In this document: positions 1-9,852 of the stretch, piece by piece
Position numbering within the stretch: the stretch's first letter is position 1
Layout of the letters: each line of letters opens with the position of its first letter
NCBI GenBank assembly: GCA_018806915.1
Contig: JAGKQI010000096.1
Location: 558,001 to 622,000, forward strand
Direction of reading: 5' to 3'
DNA from: Phytophthora colocasiae
Lineage: Eukaryota; Oomycota; Peronosporomycetes; Peronosporales; Peronosporaceae
Length of the DNA: 64,000 nt
Translations under genes and position numbers: made by a program
The notes under the pieces: model-generated
Database searches by the model: none
What the model was told of the DNA's origin: nothing
The model's input: the letters and a program-made list of their open reading frames with translations, nothing else

Positions 1-2449
1 AGCCAACAAGAGTGTAGTCTCCAGAGGACTCACTATCCAAGCGCTTGGCTGACCCAGAATCACCTGAAGTTGGTGCTGAAGTTGAGGTCTCGCTTTCACA
101 CTGAGAGACGGCACCATCTAAATCGTCCATGTGACTGAACAACCACTCAGCTGCACGATCGGGGTTGTTGTCGGTTTGTTTAAGCGCACACTTAGCGTGA
201 GCTTCAGCGAAACCCATTGCCATCAAATTTGAAACGTTCTCCACGTTTACCGAGTCTTCCTCACTCTTGTGAGCGGCACTTGCTGGAGCCGGTGGGTCAT
301 TGAAGTCCGGGTCTTCCATGTGACTAAAGATCCACTCCATTGCAGCTTCAGCATTGGAATTACCAGTCGCGATTGCTGCACGCTTGCATCCATTTTCAGA
401 GAAACCCATCGACACCAGCTGAGCCACGAGCACTTCATCAGCTGCGTCCGACGCAGCATCGGCAGCACTCTCCATGGCGGTGGCAGCAGGGGCTTCAGGG
501 AGCTCTTCCTCTCCGTCGACAAGACCCTTAGACACGAATCGGTTTAGAGAAAATGTCTCGGGCACTTTCACATCGACCTCCAATTTCTTCGGCGTCCAGT
601 CCTCAGCCACGTAGAATCGTCTCATTTGAACTAGTAAATAACGCGGGAACGATCGGAAGCGAACGGTCTTCTGCGCTTGACCCTTTTTGCCAGTTGCTGA
701 GGACAAGAAGTCTTCAATAATCTCAGGTGCCAACGTTTTCTCAACACAAGCTTCGAAAGGAACATTTGGAATCACACGTTCTTCGTCATCCTTGCTCTCA
801 GTCTTTTCATTGTCACCAAGGCGCTGGCGCTTTTGTTCAAGCACCTGATAAGCACTCACCTGTGTGGCATTGGTTGCAGCCTCCAAAGGAATCTGCAGCT
901 GAAGAAGCATGTCATCCCGAGGCACATACTTCACCTTGTTCGAAGCCGTGCATTGCACGCGGTCCTCCAGCTTAAACTTAAACAGGTTCGCAGTCGGTAG
1001 CTCAGAGCTACTGGCATCATCTCCAGGAAGAAGTGGCCCCAAGCGACTCGCACCAACACGCTCAGCACGAGTCATGAAGTCAAGCAGGTATTGAAGGTAT
1101 TCCACTGCGTCTTGCTGCTGCCCCGTAGAGAAATCTGGGTGACCCTTGCCAACAAGCCCCCGGAACGTGATCGGGCGTAGCTCCACATTGTGAATACTAT
1201 CCTCTTCAATTTCCTTGCTGGGGTTTTCAGGAGTCAAAAACTTCTTCTTGTATCGGTCCGTCAAAGTAGCACACGCTAACTTCGAGAACTGCGCAGCGAA
1301 ATCGTCAACAGGCAGCGCCGATGGGGTGTCAGCCGTCAAGAAAATCTTCTCCGACATTTTGAAATACCGTTCTTGTACTTCAGGCAGCGCCAACAAAAGT
1401 TGCAGCACAGAGTTCATGTAACAGCTATTCCCCAAGTTCCTGAAACCAATATACCCCGCTCCTGATACCGGAACCAGCTTCTTTCCAGCTTCAGTCACTG
1501 CGTCGAACTCGTACGACAAGTTCAGTCCCACTTGTAGCTCATTCATCGACTTGTCTGTCTTCTTCAGGTTGTTAACATTGATTCCAAAGTGTTCTAAATG
1601 CTTAGCCAACAACGGATTCTTCACCATATCGTCTTCATCCGGTGCATAGCTGTACACATCTCCTCCTTCCGCAGTAATCGTACCCAACTTCACTGACAAA
1701 GGGTAAATGCCCCCGGTATCACTGTAGTGGGTCAGGGCCGCTCCACATCCTCCAGAGCCGTCCCAGTTCTGCCTTCCGCAGCCAATGAATCCATCAGACA
1801 AATTCAGCCATAGATTCTCTTGTTTGTCACAGTCCGGAGCTTGGCACTTCCAGGCCACAGGGTTCGATGCAATATGCGGTGGATTCGGCACTTGTTCGAG
1901 ATGTTCTGCATACTTTGTAGGCTTAAGTTCTTCCTGCCAAGACTCCACTTCCTCAGTCACCGTGTTCCCTGCATGGTTCAGAACAGCTTCAGCAGCTTCT
2001 TTCAGCTTAGGGGGGAGGCTGGTAGAGTTTAAACCCACCCGGGCAAGTTCCTGTTGCTTGGGGCCAAGTAGAACAATAGCCAGACTCTTTTCCAGCTCGA
2101 ACTTGTCTTCCACCGCAGCTGCGAAGCCTCCAGCACCGCCAATCGCAAGTTTAGTGGGGGTTTCTTCAGTGGTCAAACCAGAAGAAGCTTTAGGCTTGCG
2201 TTTATGTTGCTGGTGTAAGTAAATAGCAGCCCCAATTGCATCAGACGAGGCATCGAGGATTCCATTGCGGTCGTACGGAAGGTAAGAGGCTCCGTACGAG
2301 AGGAAGGAGCGCAGGTTCGTGTAGAGACCCGTAAGTGACACAGCAGAGTCAAAGGAGAAGACACACTCGTCACGGTACACGCGGTCCGAGGCGCGGGCCA
2401 CACGCACTTGAGACGCAGCAGTCTGGAGCTGAAGAGATACTTCCGCCAT
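1..2449 (-). CDS. USP5: Ubiquitin-specific protease, USP5/isopeptidase T type (C-terminus beyond window)
   Basis: Thiol protease expected to disassemble free polyubiquitin chains. The frame is open from the ATG at 2449 to base 1, 816 codons, which is close to the whole family length. Seen: a USP5-type N-terminus; a ZnF-UBP finger at about residues 197-270; the Cys box around Cys343 (GNSCYMNSVLQ); and two UBA domains at about 663-705 and 733-775, placed between the Cys and His boxes as in USP5. The frame leaves the window at DYTLVG, which is where the His box of this family begins, so the catalytic His lies outside. No frameshift or stop was seen. The start is the first ATG and is followed by a typical USP5 N-terminus. 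Its start is 171 bp from the end of TAF1, on the same strand. The assignment to USP5 rather than another USP is firm because of the ZnF-UBP plus paired UBA order. Confidence 0.93.
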   Translation of the reverse strand, partial: MAEVSLQLQTAASQVRVARASDRVYRDECVFSFDSAVSLTGLYTNLRSFLSYGASYLPYDRNGILDASSDAIGAAIYLHQQHKRKPKASSGLTTEETPTKLAIGGAGGFAAAVEDKFELEKSLAIVLLGPKQQELARVGLNSTSLPPKLKEAAEAVLNHAGNTVTEEVESWQEELKPTKYAEHLEQVPNPPHIASNPVAWKCQAPDCDKQENLWLNLSDGFIGCGRQNWDGSGGCGAALTHYSDTGGIYPLSVKLGTITAEGGDVYSYAPDEDDMVKNPLLAKHLEHFGINVNNLKKTDKSMNELQVGLNLSYEFDAVTEAGKKLVPVSGAGYIGFRNLGNSCYMNSVLQLLLALPEVQERYFKMSEKIFLTADTPSALPVDDFAAQFSKLACATLTDRYKKKFLTPENPSKEIEEDSIHNVELRPITFRGLVGKGHPDFSTGQQQDAVEYLQYLLDFMTRAERVGASRLGPLLPGDDASSSELPTANLFKFKLEDRVQCTASNKVKYVPRDDMLLQLQIPLEAATNATQVSAYQVLEQKRQRLGDNEKTESKDDEERVIPNVPFEACVEKTLAPEIIEDFLSSATGKKGQAQKTVRFRSFPRYLLVQMRRFYVAEDWTPKKLEVDVKVPETFSLNRFVSKGLVDGEEELPEAPAATAMESAADAASDAADEVLVAQLVSMGFSENGCKRAAIATGNSNAEAAMEWIFSHMEDPDFNDPPAPASAAHKSEEDSVNVENVSNLMAMGFAEAHAKCALKQTDNNPDRAAEWLFSHMDDLDGAVSQCESETSTSAPTSGDSGSAKRLDSESSGDYTLVG

Positions 2450-2619
2450 CTTTCTCGATAGAATTTTTCTTAGGAAGTGAAAAGATTTTTAATGGATTAT
2501 GTAAATTTGGTGTGCATGGGCTGACTTACAAAGACCAAGTCTAATATTGAAGGTACATGTTGAAGACTACATGTATGGAAAAGTATGGTTATGTTCTCTC
2601 TTGTCCTCTGACTTGGTTT

Positions 2620-5600
2620 TTAATTCAGCATCGCCGTGGTAGCTGTGCTCGGTGTGGTTGGTGTCATACCTCCCTCAGCACTAAGTGCTGCCATTTCGTC
2701 CTGAGCACGGCGCAACATCTTTTGAGCGTTCGCGGTGATGGTTGACTTGGTCGGGTCCCCGTTGAAGATGCGCGAGTTGTTCACGATGAGCTCCAGATCC
2801 TTCACAAACTCGCGCATCGAGTCGTACTCCTTCGCTTCAATTTTGCGCCTGATCGTGCTCAAATCCATTGGTTGCTTCACAATCTGGTAGTAGTTTTGGA
2901 CAGTGGTTGCATCCACTGGCACGCGGAAGAGTTCGCTCTCTGGCATTTCGAGAAGCCGTTGAACAACCACTTCCAGAGCATTATTGAGGTGCTCCACAGG
3001 CATTCGGGAGCGGCTCTGCTTAATAGCACCCTTCGCGTACGGCCGTTTGTACAGCTCTGCCTGCTCGCGCACCTCCAGTTCTCGTTTACGTTTCTTCTCT
3101 GCGTGGTGCTTGCGTGCGCCTTCGCGTAGCTCTGCTAGGTTAACCGTGATCTTGGTGCTAGAGTCACCACTACCGATCACCGACGGCTTCTTTACCTTCA
3201 GCTTTAGTGGCTCTGAAAGCACAGCATTCGCTTGCTTCTCCGAGAGTGATCCTGCCTTTTTTCCATCTGCCATGTACAGTGGACAGCTGCGGTTGGTGCG
3301 CATGTGGCCAACTTGCAGACATTGCGTGCAGCGAATAACCCCCTTGCCACTCCCATTGTCGCCATCTGCATCAGTACCGTCACCGTTCTTCAGCATTTCT
3401 TGATAGCCTTTGTTCTGTGCCTCTGTCTTGGCCAATTGCTTCAACTCTTCTTGCAGCTGCTTGCGTCGCTTAGCTTTATCCATCAAAGAACCGTCATCCT
3501 CCAATGCCAGCATGCGCTTCCGCTTGCGAAGTTGGTTGCGTTCGTCAGACTTCTGTTGACGTTCCTTACGTTGCTGCATTGCACGAAAGCGGGCCACTTG
3601 TTTGTCATCCACGATAAACTCAATGCGAACAGTCTCGCTGCCATCCTCCTCAATAGTGCGCACAGTACGCTTCAGCACCTTCCGGCCTGGGAATTTCTTC
3701 GACGCGCTTGGCGGCTCTGAGGGAACAGGAGTGCGACTTCCATGAGTTGGCGAAGACACCCGTGACAATTGACCTGTGGGAGTCGCCAATGCCGATGACA
3801 CTGCGGATCCGCCACGCGACATCATATTCGATCGAGCTCCCATGCCTGACACTGACGAAATACCACTAGCTCCAGTGCCACCCTCTCTAATTCCACTTGC
3901 GCGAAGTTGGTTGCGTAGGCGATTCGTGTCGACGTCGGGACGACGTACAGCACTTGCCGGCTTGGCATTCGCGCTAGAACCAGTGTCTTCGTTCATCTCC
4001 TCCATAAGACGACGCAGCTCGACAGCATCCTCTCGCTCTGCAAGCACTTCTTTCGAGCGATTAAGACCTCCACCACCACTTCGGAACAAATTCTTCGGGC
4101 CGCGTTTGGTATCTGTGCCTCCTAAGATGTCAGCTTCCACATCAGCGCCAAGCTCGTCAAGCTCATCATCGCCATCTGACTCCTCATCCGACGAAAATGA
4201 TGTCTTGTTGGAGCTCAGCACATCCATTTGACGTTCATAAATCACGTCGCACTTCTTGCGGTACTCTTGCTGTTGAGCAGAGAGTGATTTTCTCGCACCA
4301 CGCGCAAATTTGCTCAAACTACCGGCGACACCGTGGGCTGTTGCTCGGCTACTTAGCTCACGCACCATGTGAATTCGATCCCAACGGCGTAGTTTCTTGA
4401 TATCCGCGTCAGCTAGACCCAGGTTGCGCAGCACATCACCAGCCTCCTTCATTTTCAGCTTACGCAAATCGGCAGTCGTACCCGTGACTGCCGCGACTGC
4501 CTTCTGAACTGCAGCAGTCTCTGCGCTAATCTTACTCTCCGCTGTCGGCGCCGCATCTTCCTCGCCGTCTTTCTTCTTCGCACGAGATTGGGGCACGCGA
4601 ACAAAACTAAAACCTTCACCACGACCAGTGGGGTCACCAATACCACCAAGTTGCAGCATGCCAGAGCCTTTACCCTGCAGGTGGCACTCGACGTAGTTGT
4701 TTGTCAAGTTCCATGGTGTAAGCTGCAGTTGCTCGTTGATATAACGGGCGACTTGGATATCTTTTTCAAGTTTGCGCACCACAGGGTCTTTTTTCCAAAG
4801 CTCAGCTTGAGCCTTCTCCCGCGCACGCCTCTCAAGGTTGGCAGGCACTAGACGCGTTGACAACGAATTCTTGCGCAGTTCCAGGCGGCGGATTAGATGG
4901 TTGATTGCCCCGTTCACGCCGGAAGGAGTGAACAACTTGGTTAAACCGATATCCAGCAACCTTCGGTGCCCAGACATCATACTTTCATAAAGACAGACGC
5001 TTTCGGGTGGAATACTCGCACGGATCTCTTCCTCGCTCTGTAATTGTGAGGCTGGCTTTTTCTTCCACCAGCCTGAATCATTACCACCACGCTCAAAGGT
5101 AGCCACTTCCTTCATACGCTTTCGAATAGCCGTCCCTGATTGATTTGGGAAGGCACGCGCAATATCCTCAATCTTCAGGCGTTCGCCGTCACTCGCTTTC
5201 TTGAAAAGGCGAAGAATGTGGAACGACATGTACGGGCGAATAAATTCATTCGCACTACGAGAGTTTGGCGCCGGGACTTCAATTTGAGGCTCAATTTGTC
5301 CAGCGACAAAAACCTCAGGCAACTCCATAATGTATACCGTAGTTTTTGGTATGCCAAGCCCACCCGATTTATCTGCTGCTGCACCCTTCTTGCTTTTCGT
5401 CACTGAGCGGCAAAGCAGGAATATGTCGCCAGTATTGCGCTCACGTGCATCCGAACTTGCAGCAAACGGGATTGTCGGTTTGTGAGGGAAAATAGGTACC
5501 TTGTAGAGTTTTGAGTTGAGCGACGTCACTACACGTCCTGGAGGGATATCACCAACAAATGGTGACTCATCGTGGTCGCCAAGCGTAATGACTTGACCCA

Positions 5601-7350
5601 TTTTCATGTCTGGTGGTTTGGGGCGTGTTTTACGAGCTTTCTTCTTACCCAGTATCCCCAAACCTGCGGAGGTATCCTCTGGTGGTCGCCAGTAGTGAAG
5701 GATGCGAGACGCCATACCCGGATTCGATAACATTGGTGGATGCTGCTCTGTGTATTCGATGAGAATCAGCTTACCACCAGCTGTCGGGTTCAAGTCAGAG
5801 CTCTTTTTGATTTGTGTGACCATGGCGCTCTCTTCCTGCGGGGCTAGTTTCGCGGCACCTGGAGGTGGAGGCAAGAACTCTAAACGTTCATTGATTTTGA
5901 ACTTGCCTCTGGGTCGGTGAAAATCGCGGAGTTTCGTCTTAGGAAGTTCAGGCTTCGTAAGTGAGAGCTTCATAGCAGGCAGCGAGTGGTGCACATACCC
6001 GATGTTCTTCACCACACGCGTGTCCTTCGACTTTTTGCCGCTGCCTTCTGTGCCCAATCTACCTTCCGCAGTCTCCTCACCAAACTCAAGGTTGCCCATA
6101 ACTTCGTCAATACGTTGCTTCTTTTCAATGCGCTGCTTATCCAATTGTGCCAGACGCTGCTCGGCAGCTCCCAACTTTCGTTCAGGAATGCGCAACGTGG
6201 GACGCACGTCCTCCATCTCAGGGACCGAGTAAATGAGAGAAGCATCGTTATCATCCAGAACTAACTTGCTTTCAGGCATGTCTTGCGTAGATTTCCATCC
6301 AATTGCAGCAATCCACGAGTCATCTTGAAGCTCCTTGTTCAGCGGGCACGGAAGCACCTTCTTCTCCTCATTCTCTTTACTCGTCGCAGCGTTATCTTGA
6401 TTCTTCTTTTTCTTCAAAGTATCCTCCAGCTCCCATCGATAATTCCTGGGCTTAGTCATATCAAAGTTCTTACCACTGAACGCCACAGAGTCAACATCCA
6501 TCGCATCTGCCTGATCCTTTTCTCTCGATGCACGCAGCTCCTTGTATGTCTGCACGGCAGAACTTGGGACCTTCTTCTCCATGACTTTCGACTTTGCATG
6601 TCCTTTTGACGTTGTCTTGTCCTGCACCACTGTAACTCCCCCCACTGAGTCTTCAATTTCCACAGTTCCATCTTCCTGCTCTGGCTCCTCTCCTCTAGCA
6701 CCGGCCTTAAAATCAATACCCCAAATTATATTATCTTCCCACCGGAGCTGCTGGACCTTATGATATTGAGCATCATTTTCTTCCTCTGAGTCCGCGAGCC
6801 CACTAGGTCTGCAACCTGTAGATGCCATCGCGACGAAGGGCGTGGCAGATGACGCAACGAAGCGCCGCATGGGCTTCCCCTTGGCCTCTGCAGCTCTAGG
6901 AAGATTTGACTGCAATGCCTTCTCTTTACCTGCAGCATTCTCGGCTCCTCCAGCCTCCTGCGTCGTCAGTAACTGCTGCAATTGGTCTGGGGCGAATCTA
7001 GCCGTACCAAGCGCTGGACCATCCGCTCCTGAGCTCTGTGTCTGCTGCTGTGCCTTGTGTTGAATTGTAACCTCTGCTAATTCTCTTTCTAACGCTTTAA
7101 GCGAAGCAACTACTTCCGAATCCCGCGAAGAGCGTTGGTACATGGCCGAAAAGTTAGTAGCTTCACTTTGTGTCTTGTTGGGCAGCGAGGACGTGTGTGA
7201 TGGCGACGCAGAGAGTGTCAGCGGCTTGTTCAGAGACTGCTCTTCATATTGAGGCGAGACAGGGGTATCGGCGGCCCCTGTGGGGCTCTGAAGAGCGCTC
7301 TCCAGCGACGCAGAAGCTAACATGAATTCCTCCTGTTGGGTAGGCGCCAT
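2620..7350 (-). CDS. TAF1: Transcription initiation factor TFIID subunit 1 (TAF1)
   Basis: Largest TFIID scaffold subunit, nuclear, recruiting TBP and contacting promoter DNA and acetylated histones. It is a single uninterrupted frame of 1576 residues. Seen: a low-complexity acidic N-terminus; the conserved central TAF1 (DUF3591) region at about residues 478-920, containing FHRPRGKFKINERLEFLPP; a CCHC zinc knuckle at about 1338-1357 (CTQCLQVGHMRTNRSCPLY); a basic coiled segment; and one C-terminal bromodomain at about 1448-1553 retaining the acetyl-lysine Asn region (NNSRIFNG). Metazoan TAF1 has two bromodomains; a single one is seen here, as in plant TAF1. The start ATG is 70 bp from the preferred start of the divergent XRCC2-like gene, so the two probably share a promoter. 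Nothing unusual in the frame. Confidence 0.95.
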   Translation of the reverse strand: MAPTQQEEFMLASASLESALQSPTGAADTPVSPQYEEQSLNKPLTLSASPSHTSSLPNKTQSEATNFSAMYQRSSRDSEVVASLKALERELAEVTIQHKAQQQTQSSGADGPALGTARFAPDQLQQLLTTQEAGGAENAAGKEKALQSNLPRAAEAKGKPMRRFVASSATPFVAMASTGCRPSGLADSEEENDAQYHKVQQLRWEDNIIWGIDFKAGARGEEPEQEDGTVEIEDSVGGVTVVQDKTTSKGHAKSKVMEKKVPSSAVQTYKELRASREKDQADAMDVDSVAFSGKNFDMTKPRNYRWELEDTLKKKKNQDNAATSKENEEKKVLPCPLNKELQDDSWIAAIGWKSTQDMPESKLVLDDNDASLIYSVPEMEDVRPTLRIPERKLGAAEQRLAQLDKQRIEKKQRIDEVMGNLEFGEETAEGRLGTEGSGKKSKDTRVVKNIGYVHHSLPAMKLSLTKPELPKTKLRDFHRPRGKFKINERLEFLPPPPGAAKLAPQEESAMVTQIKKSSDLNPTAGGKLILIEYTEQHPPMLSNPGMASRILHYWRPPEDTSAGLGILGKKKARKTRPKPPDMKMGQVITLGDHDESPFVGDIPPGRVVTSLNSKLYKVPIFPHKPTIPFAASSDARERNTGDIFLLCRSVTKSKKGAAADKSGGLGIPKTTVYIMELPEVFVAGQIEPQIEVPAPNSRSANEFIRPYMSFHILRLFKKASDGERLKIEDIARAFPNQSGTAIRKRMKEVATFERGGNDSGWWKKKPASQLQSEEEIRASIPPESVCLYESMMSGHRRLLDIGLTKLFTPSGVNGAINHLIRRLELRKNSLSTRLVPANLERRAREKAQAELWKKDPVVRKLEKDIQVARYINEQLQLTPWNLTNNYVECHLQGKGSGMLQLGGIGDPTGRGEGFSFVRVPQSRAKKKDGEEDAAPTAESKISAETAAVQKAVAAVTGTTADLRKLKMKEAGDVLRNLGLADADIKKLRRWDRIHMVRELSSRATAHGVAGSLSKFARGARKSLSAQQQEYRKKCDVIYERQMDVLSSNKTSFSSDEESDGDDELDELGADVEADILGGTDTKRGPKNLFRSGGGGLNRSKEVLAEREDAVELRRLMEEMNEDTGSSANAKPASAVRRPDVDTNRLRNQLRASGIREGGTGASGISSVSGMGARSNMMSRGGSAVSSALATPTGQLSRVSSPTHGSRTPVPSEPPSASKKFPGRKVLKRTVRTIEEDGSETVRIEFIVDDKQVARFRAMQQRKERQQKSDERNQLRKRKRMLALEDDGSLMDKAKRRKQLQEELKQLAKTEAQNKGYQEMLKNGDGTDADGDNGSGKGVIRCTQCLQVGHMRTNRSCPLYMADGKKAGSLSEKQANAVLSEPLKLKVKKPSVIGSGDSSTKITVNLAELREGARKHHAEKKRKRELEVREQAELYKRPYAKGAIKQSRSRMPVEHLNNALEVVVQRLLEMPESELFRVPVDATTVQNYYQIVKQPMDLSTIRRKIEAKEYDSMREFVKDLELIVNNSRIFNGDPTKSTITANAQKMLRRAQDEMAALSAEGGMTPTTPSTATTAMLN

Positions 7351-7420
7351 TTTGCCAACTGACGCTTTGTTTTAATCAAATATGTTTAAAACGCATGGGT
7401 ACATTTACATTTTTTTGTCA

Positions 7421-8402
7421 ATGCAGAGATTGCGGCTGGATGAGACGGCGCTGGACCTGTTCGCTCGGCGGCCATCACGAAGCTTCTCGACAGGTTTGGC
7501 CTTCATCGATGCGACTACAAAGAAAGCAGACGGGAAGGAAGCTGGGCTCCGACCGCGGCAAGTTGTAGAGCTCTGTGGGGCTAGAGACGCCCCGAAAACA
7601 CAAGTGTTGGAGCACGTCGTGGCCTCTTTTCTGACTAAAAGCTGCACAACGAGCGATCAGCGCCCGAAAGAGCGCGTTTTTATCTTCGACCACGAAGGAG
7701 AAGTATCCGCAGCGCGGTTAACAGCTCTGGTAGCTAATAAACTGACCGGTAGCAAGCGGAAAGACGCAGTGGAGGAGGCTCTAGCACAGGTACAGACTTG
7801 CTACTGCCGAGACTCATTCCAGTGGCTTGCGACGTTGAATCATATCCATTTTCAGTTGTTAGAGGCGACGCCAGGACGTGAGTTTACTATAGTGAAGGCA
7901 TAGGAATGGCTATGGAGGGCACTAATGTTTTGGTTGTGGTGGTGTTGTTGATAGCTTTGCTGCTGGTGTTCAACTGCGTAGGATCTTTTCATGCGATAGA
8001 CAAAGTATGGAGAGGTACCGACAGAATAGATGCTGCCCAGTTACTGATACAACTTACTGTTGTAGATGACAACGAAAAGTGTGGGGGATGGGCTGGCGCT
8101 GTCAGAGCAAGTATTTATCTTTCTAAAACAGTTTATTCGACACCATTCGCCGATCGTATTTGTGTCGAAGGAGACAACAAGTATGTGCTGTGGTTTGCGC
8201 ATGGAGTTATGATACGTGGCTAAATCGTATTCTTTTACTTTTGACAGATAACTCACGGATGGGGTGGGAGCATGCTGAATATTTACCTTCATCATGGACT
8301 AGCCAAGTCTCCAAGCGAATTTTGATGCGAAAACCACTGCCACCAAGATTGTCACTTGAAGGGTACAGACAAAGAGCTATAATCGCGTTGGGCTGTATCT
8401 AA
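7421..8402 (+). CDS. XRCC2: XRCC2-like RAD51 paralog, four exons
   Basis: RAD51-family protein expected to act in homologous recombination repair. The gene reads through only if three small introns are removed: 7878-7954 (GTGAGT..ATAG, 77 bp), 8005-8065 (GTATGG..TGTAG, 61 bp) and 8181-8247 (GTATGT..ACAG, 67 bp). Exons are 7421-7877, 7955-8004, 8066-8180 and 8248-8402. The joined product shows XRCC2 hallmarks in order: a Walker A region, the hydrophobic strand LLLVFNCVGSFHAIDK, and the C-terminal EYLPSSWTSQVSKRILMRK block. The Walker A reads CGARDAPKT, lacking the second glycine of GKT; ATP binding is known to be dispensable for human XRCC2. An in-frame ATG at 7382 is possible, but MQRLRLDET at 7421 fits the family better. 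The C-terminus is uncertain: the frame stops at 8402, and a further exon cannot be excluded. Confidence 0.8.
7878..7954 (+). other. Intron 1 of the XRCC2-like gene
   Basis: GTGAGT donor and ATAG acceptor. Removing these 77 bp joins the Walker A exon to the hydrophobic strand exon in frame and bypasses a TAG at the end of the first frame. Confidence 0.7.
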
Positions 8403-9146
8403 CTCGGACTTGCTTTTTTGTGATAGACAAAACCTCAAGAAGAAAAGTGACATTGACTACAGAAGCAGTGATACCTGCACTCAGTTTGAGGCTAAGTGCA
8501 TTGTTGCTGGAGAGAGGTAGGTCGTCCTGTTCGGCATATTGGACTGGCAGGCAGTGATATTGATGTGGGCATTATGACGTACGTTCAGTCGTGTATTTCA
8601 GTGCCGCATAGACGGAAGCTTGATTTCTTCCTACCAAGTTAGCGATAAAAACCACCTACCTACAAAATGATAGGCCCAATCTTGGTAAAAGTGCAACTCA
8701 TGATTTGTACAAGACGGTAGGTATGACGCGTTATAACTTTGCTGACTTCAGTTTTATCGTGCTCGCATCTGTATGCAGCTCGGACCGAGGTACCTGGATG
8801 TACCTAGACGAATTTAAGCTCATTGCTTGCCATGCAGGCAAAACCTGTCGAGGAATTTCCTCATTCCTCAAACCGCCTACTTTGATTCTTGTTGTCGGTG
8901 GTGCTGGGTTGACGTCGGAGCTACAACAGACTCGTTCACCGAAGCACTTTCTGACCGATCGTGTTCGCAATATTGTCGACGTCTGGTGCAGGTCCGCCCA
9001 GTGTCTGATCAAATAAACTCAGGACACCTGAACACAGCCGCTCATATGGAAATCCAGTGCAGTTTTGTGTGAGCGGGTATATTTTGGAAAATGGGGAGTT
9101 GTACTGAGCAGCAAATTGATTCTGTTGAGCGGGTATTAATATATTT
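8403..9146. other. Intergenic stretch without a supported gene
   Basis: About 740 bp with only short unsupported frames. The first 120 bp could hold a last exon of the XRCC2-like gene, but no splice pair gave a convincing C-terminus. Near the right end, GAGCGGGTAT..ATTTTGG occurs twice (from about 9072 and 9128). Confidence 0.5.
9090..9112 (+). repeat. Direct repeat, copy 1, left of the FG fragment
   Basis: A 23-base sequence beginning AATGGGGAGTTGTACT and ending AGCAGC. It recurs at 9565-9587 with one difference (G versus A) and brackets the FG-nucleoporin fragment. Confidence 0.7.
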
Positions 9147-9529
9147 TGGGATTTGGGGCACCAAAACTAAAGCCACTAGTAGCTGGAGTTTTAGCTAAAT
9201 CCGCCTGTTGTAATACCCGTAGTAGACTTCTCAGCATCCTTTTTGGTGTCAGCCGCAGAGGTACCAAAGCTAAAGCCAGCAGACGAGATCGATCCAGCCG
9301 GGTTCTGCGCTTCTTTCTTCGAGTCCGCAACAGGGGCTCCGAAGCTGAATCCACCCGACGTAATCGATCCCGAGGCATGCTTGTCCGAATCTTTCTTCGC
9401 ATCCGTTGAAGGTGTTCCAAAACTAAAGCCGTTCGTTAAAATTGATCCAGCAGCCTTTGGCGCCGCAGAAGCAACAGTCTTAGGAACAGATGCACCTCCG
9501 GGGTTCGCCGTTTCACAGCACGCTTCGAT
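9147..9529 (-). pseudogene. FG-repeat nucleoporin fragment, broken
   Basis: On the minus strand, 9529 to 9191 is an open stretch of about 112 codons without a start codon. It encodes three spaced GFSFG units separated by charged linkers (TDAKKDSDK, ADSKKEAQ, ADTKKDAEK), a layout typical of nuclear pore FG proteins. It is bounded by TAA just upstream (9530-9532) and TAA at 9191-9193. A further SGFSFGAPN unit follows in another frame at about 9147-9173, indicating a frameshift. With no start, no partner domain and stops on both sides, it is a captured or decayed fragment rather than a gene. Which nucleoporin it came from cannot be told from the repeats alone. Confidence 0.7.
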
Positions 9530-9564
9530 TTAACCAACGTGAACGTCCAGCTTTACCTATTATG

Positions 9565-9587
9565 AATGGGGAGTTGTACTAAGCAGC
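9565..9587 (+). repeat. Direct repeat, copy 2, right of the FG fragment
   Basis: Second copy of the 23-base repeat at 9090-9112, with one mismatch. It lies between the FG fragment and the palindrome preceding the retrotransposon. Confidence 0.7.
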
Positions 9588-9616
9588 TGCTGTACTACTG
9601 TACGAAGGGTGCTGAG

Positions 9617-9641
9617 GCTCACTGAGCAGTGCTCAGTGAGC
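9617..9641. repeat. 25-bp palindrome upstream of the gag-like ORF
   Basis: Two 12-base arms (GCTCACTGAGCA and its complement) around a single central base, 212 bp upstream of the gag ATG. It is likely part of the 5' non-coding end of the retrotransposon. Confidence 0.75.
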
Positions 9642-9852
9642 ACCAGCCTGAGCAGCTGACCTTGTACGAATGGGGATTTTCACGGTGGAATGTGAAAATA
9701 GCTTTTGAGTCAAGGAGCGGAGATGAAACCAACGCTGGAGCCTTCACGAGAGGTTTCCCGAGTCTGTAGAAGCTGCTGTAGCGTTAGTTTCAGATTTTCT
9801 CACTCGTGTTTAAGTCTTTTCTTCCTATCGCATTGCTTCTAAGCATTCCAGA

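Noticed and set aside
3304..4231. Open frames of 138 and 151 residues antisense to TAF1
   Set aside because: They mirror conserved TAF1 codons and have no recognisable motif or start context.
7878..7903. A 26-bp intron in the XRCC2-like gene
   Set aside because: Too short; extending the acceptor to 7954 gives a normal 77-bp intron and better protein similarity.
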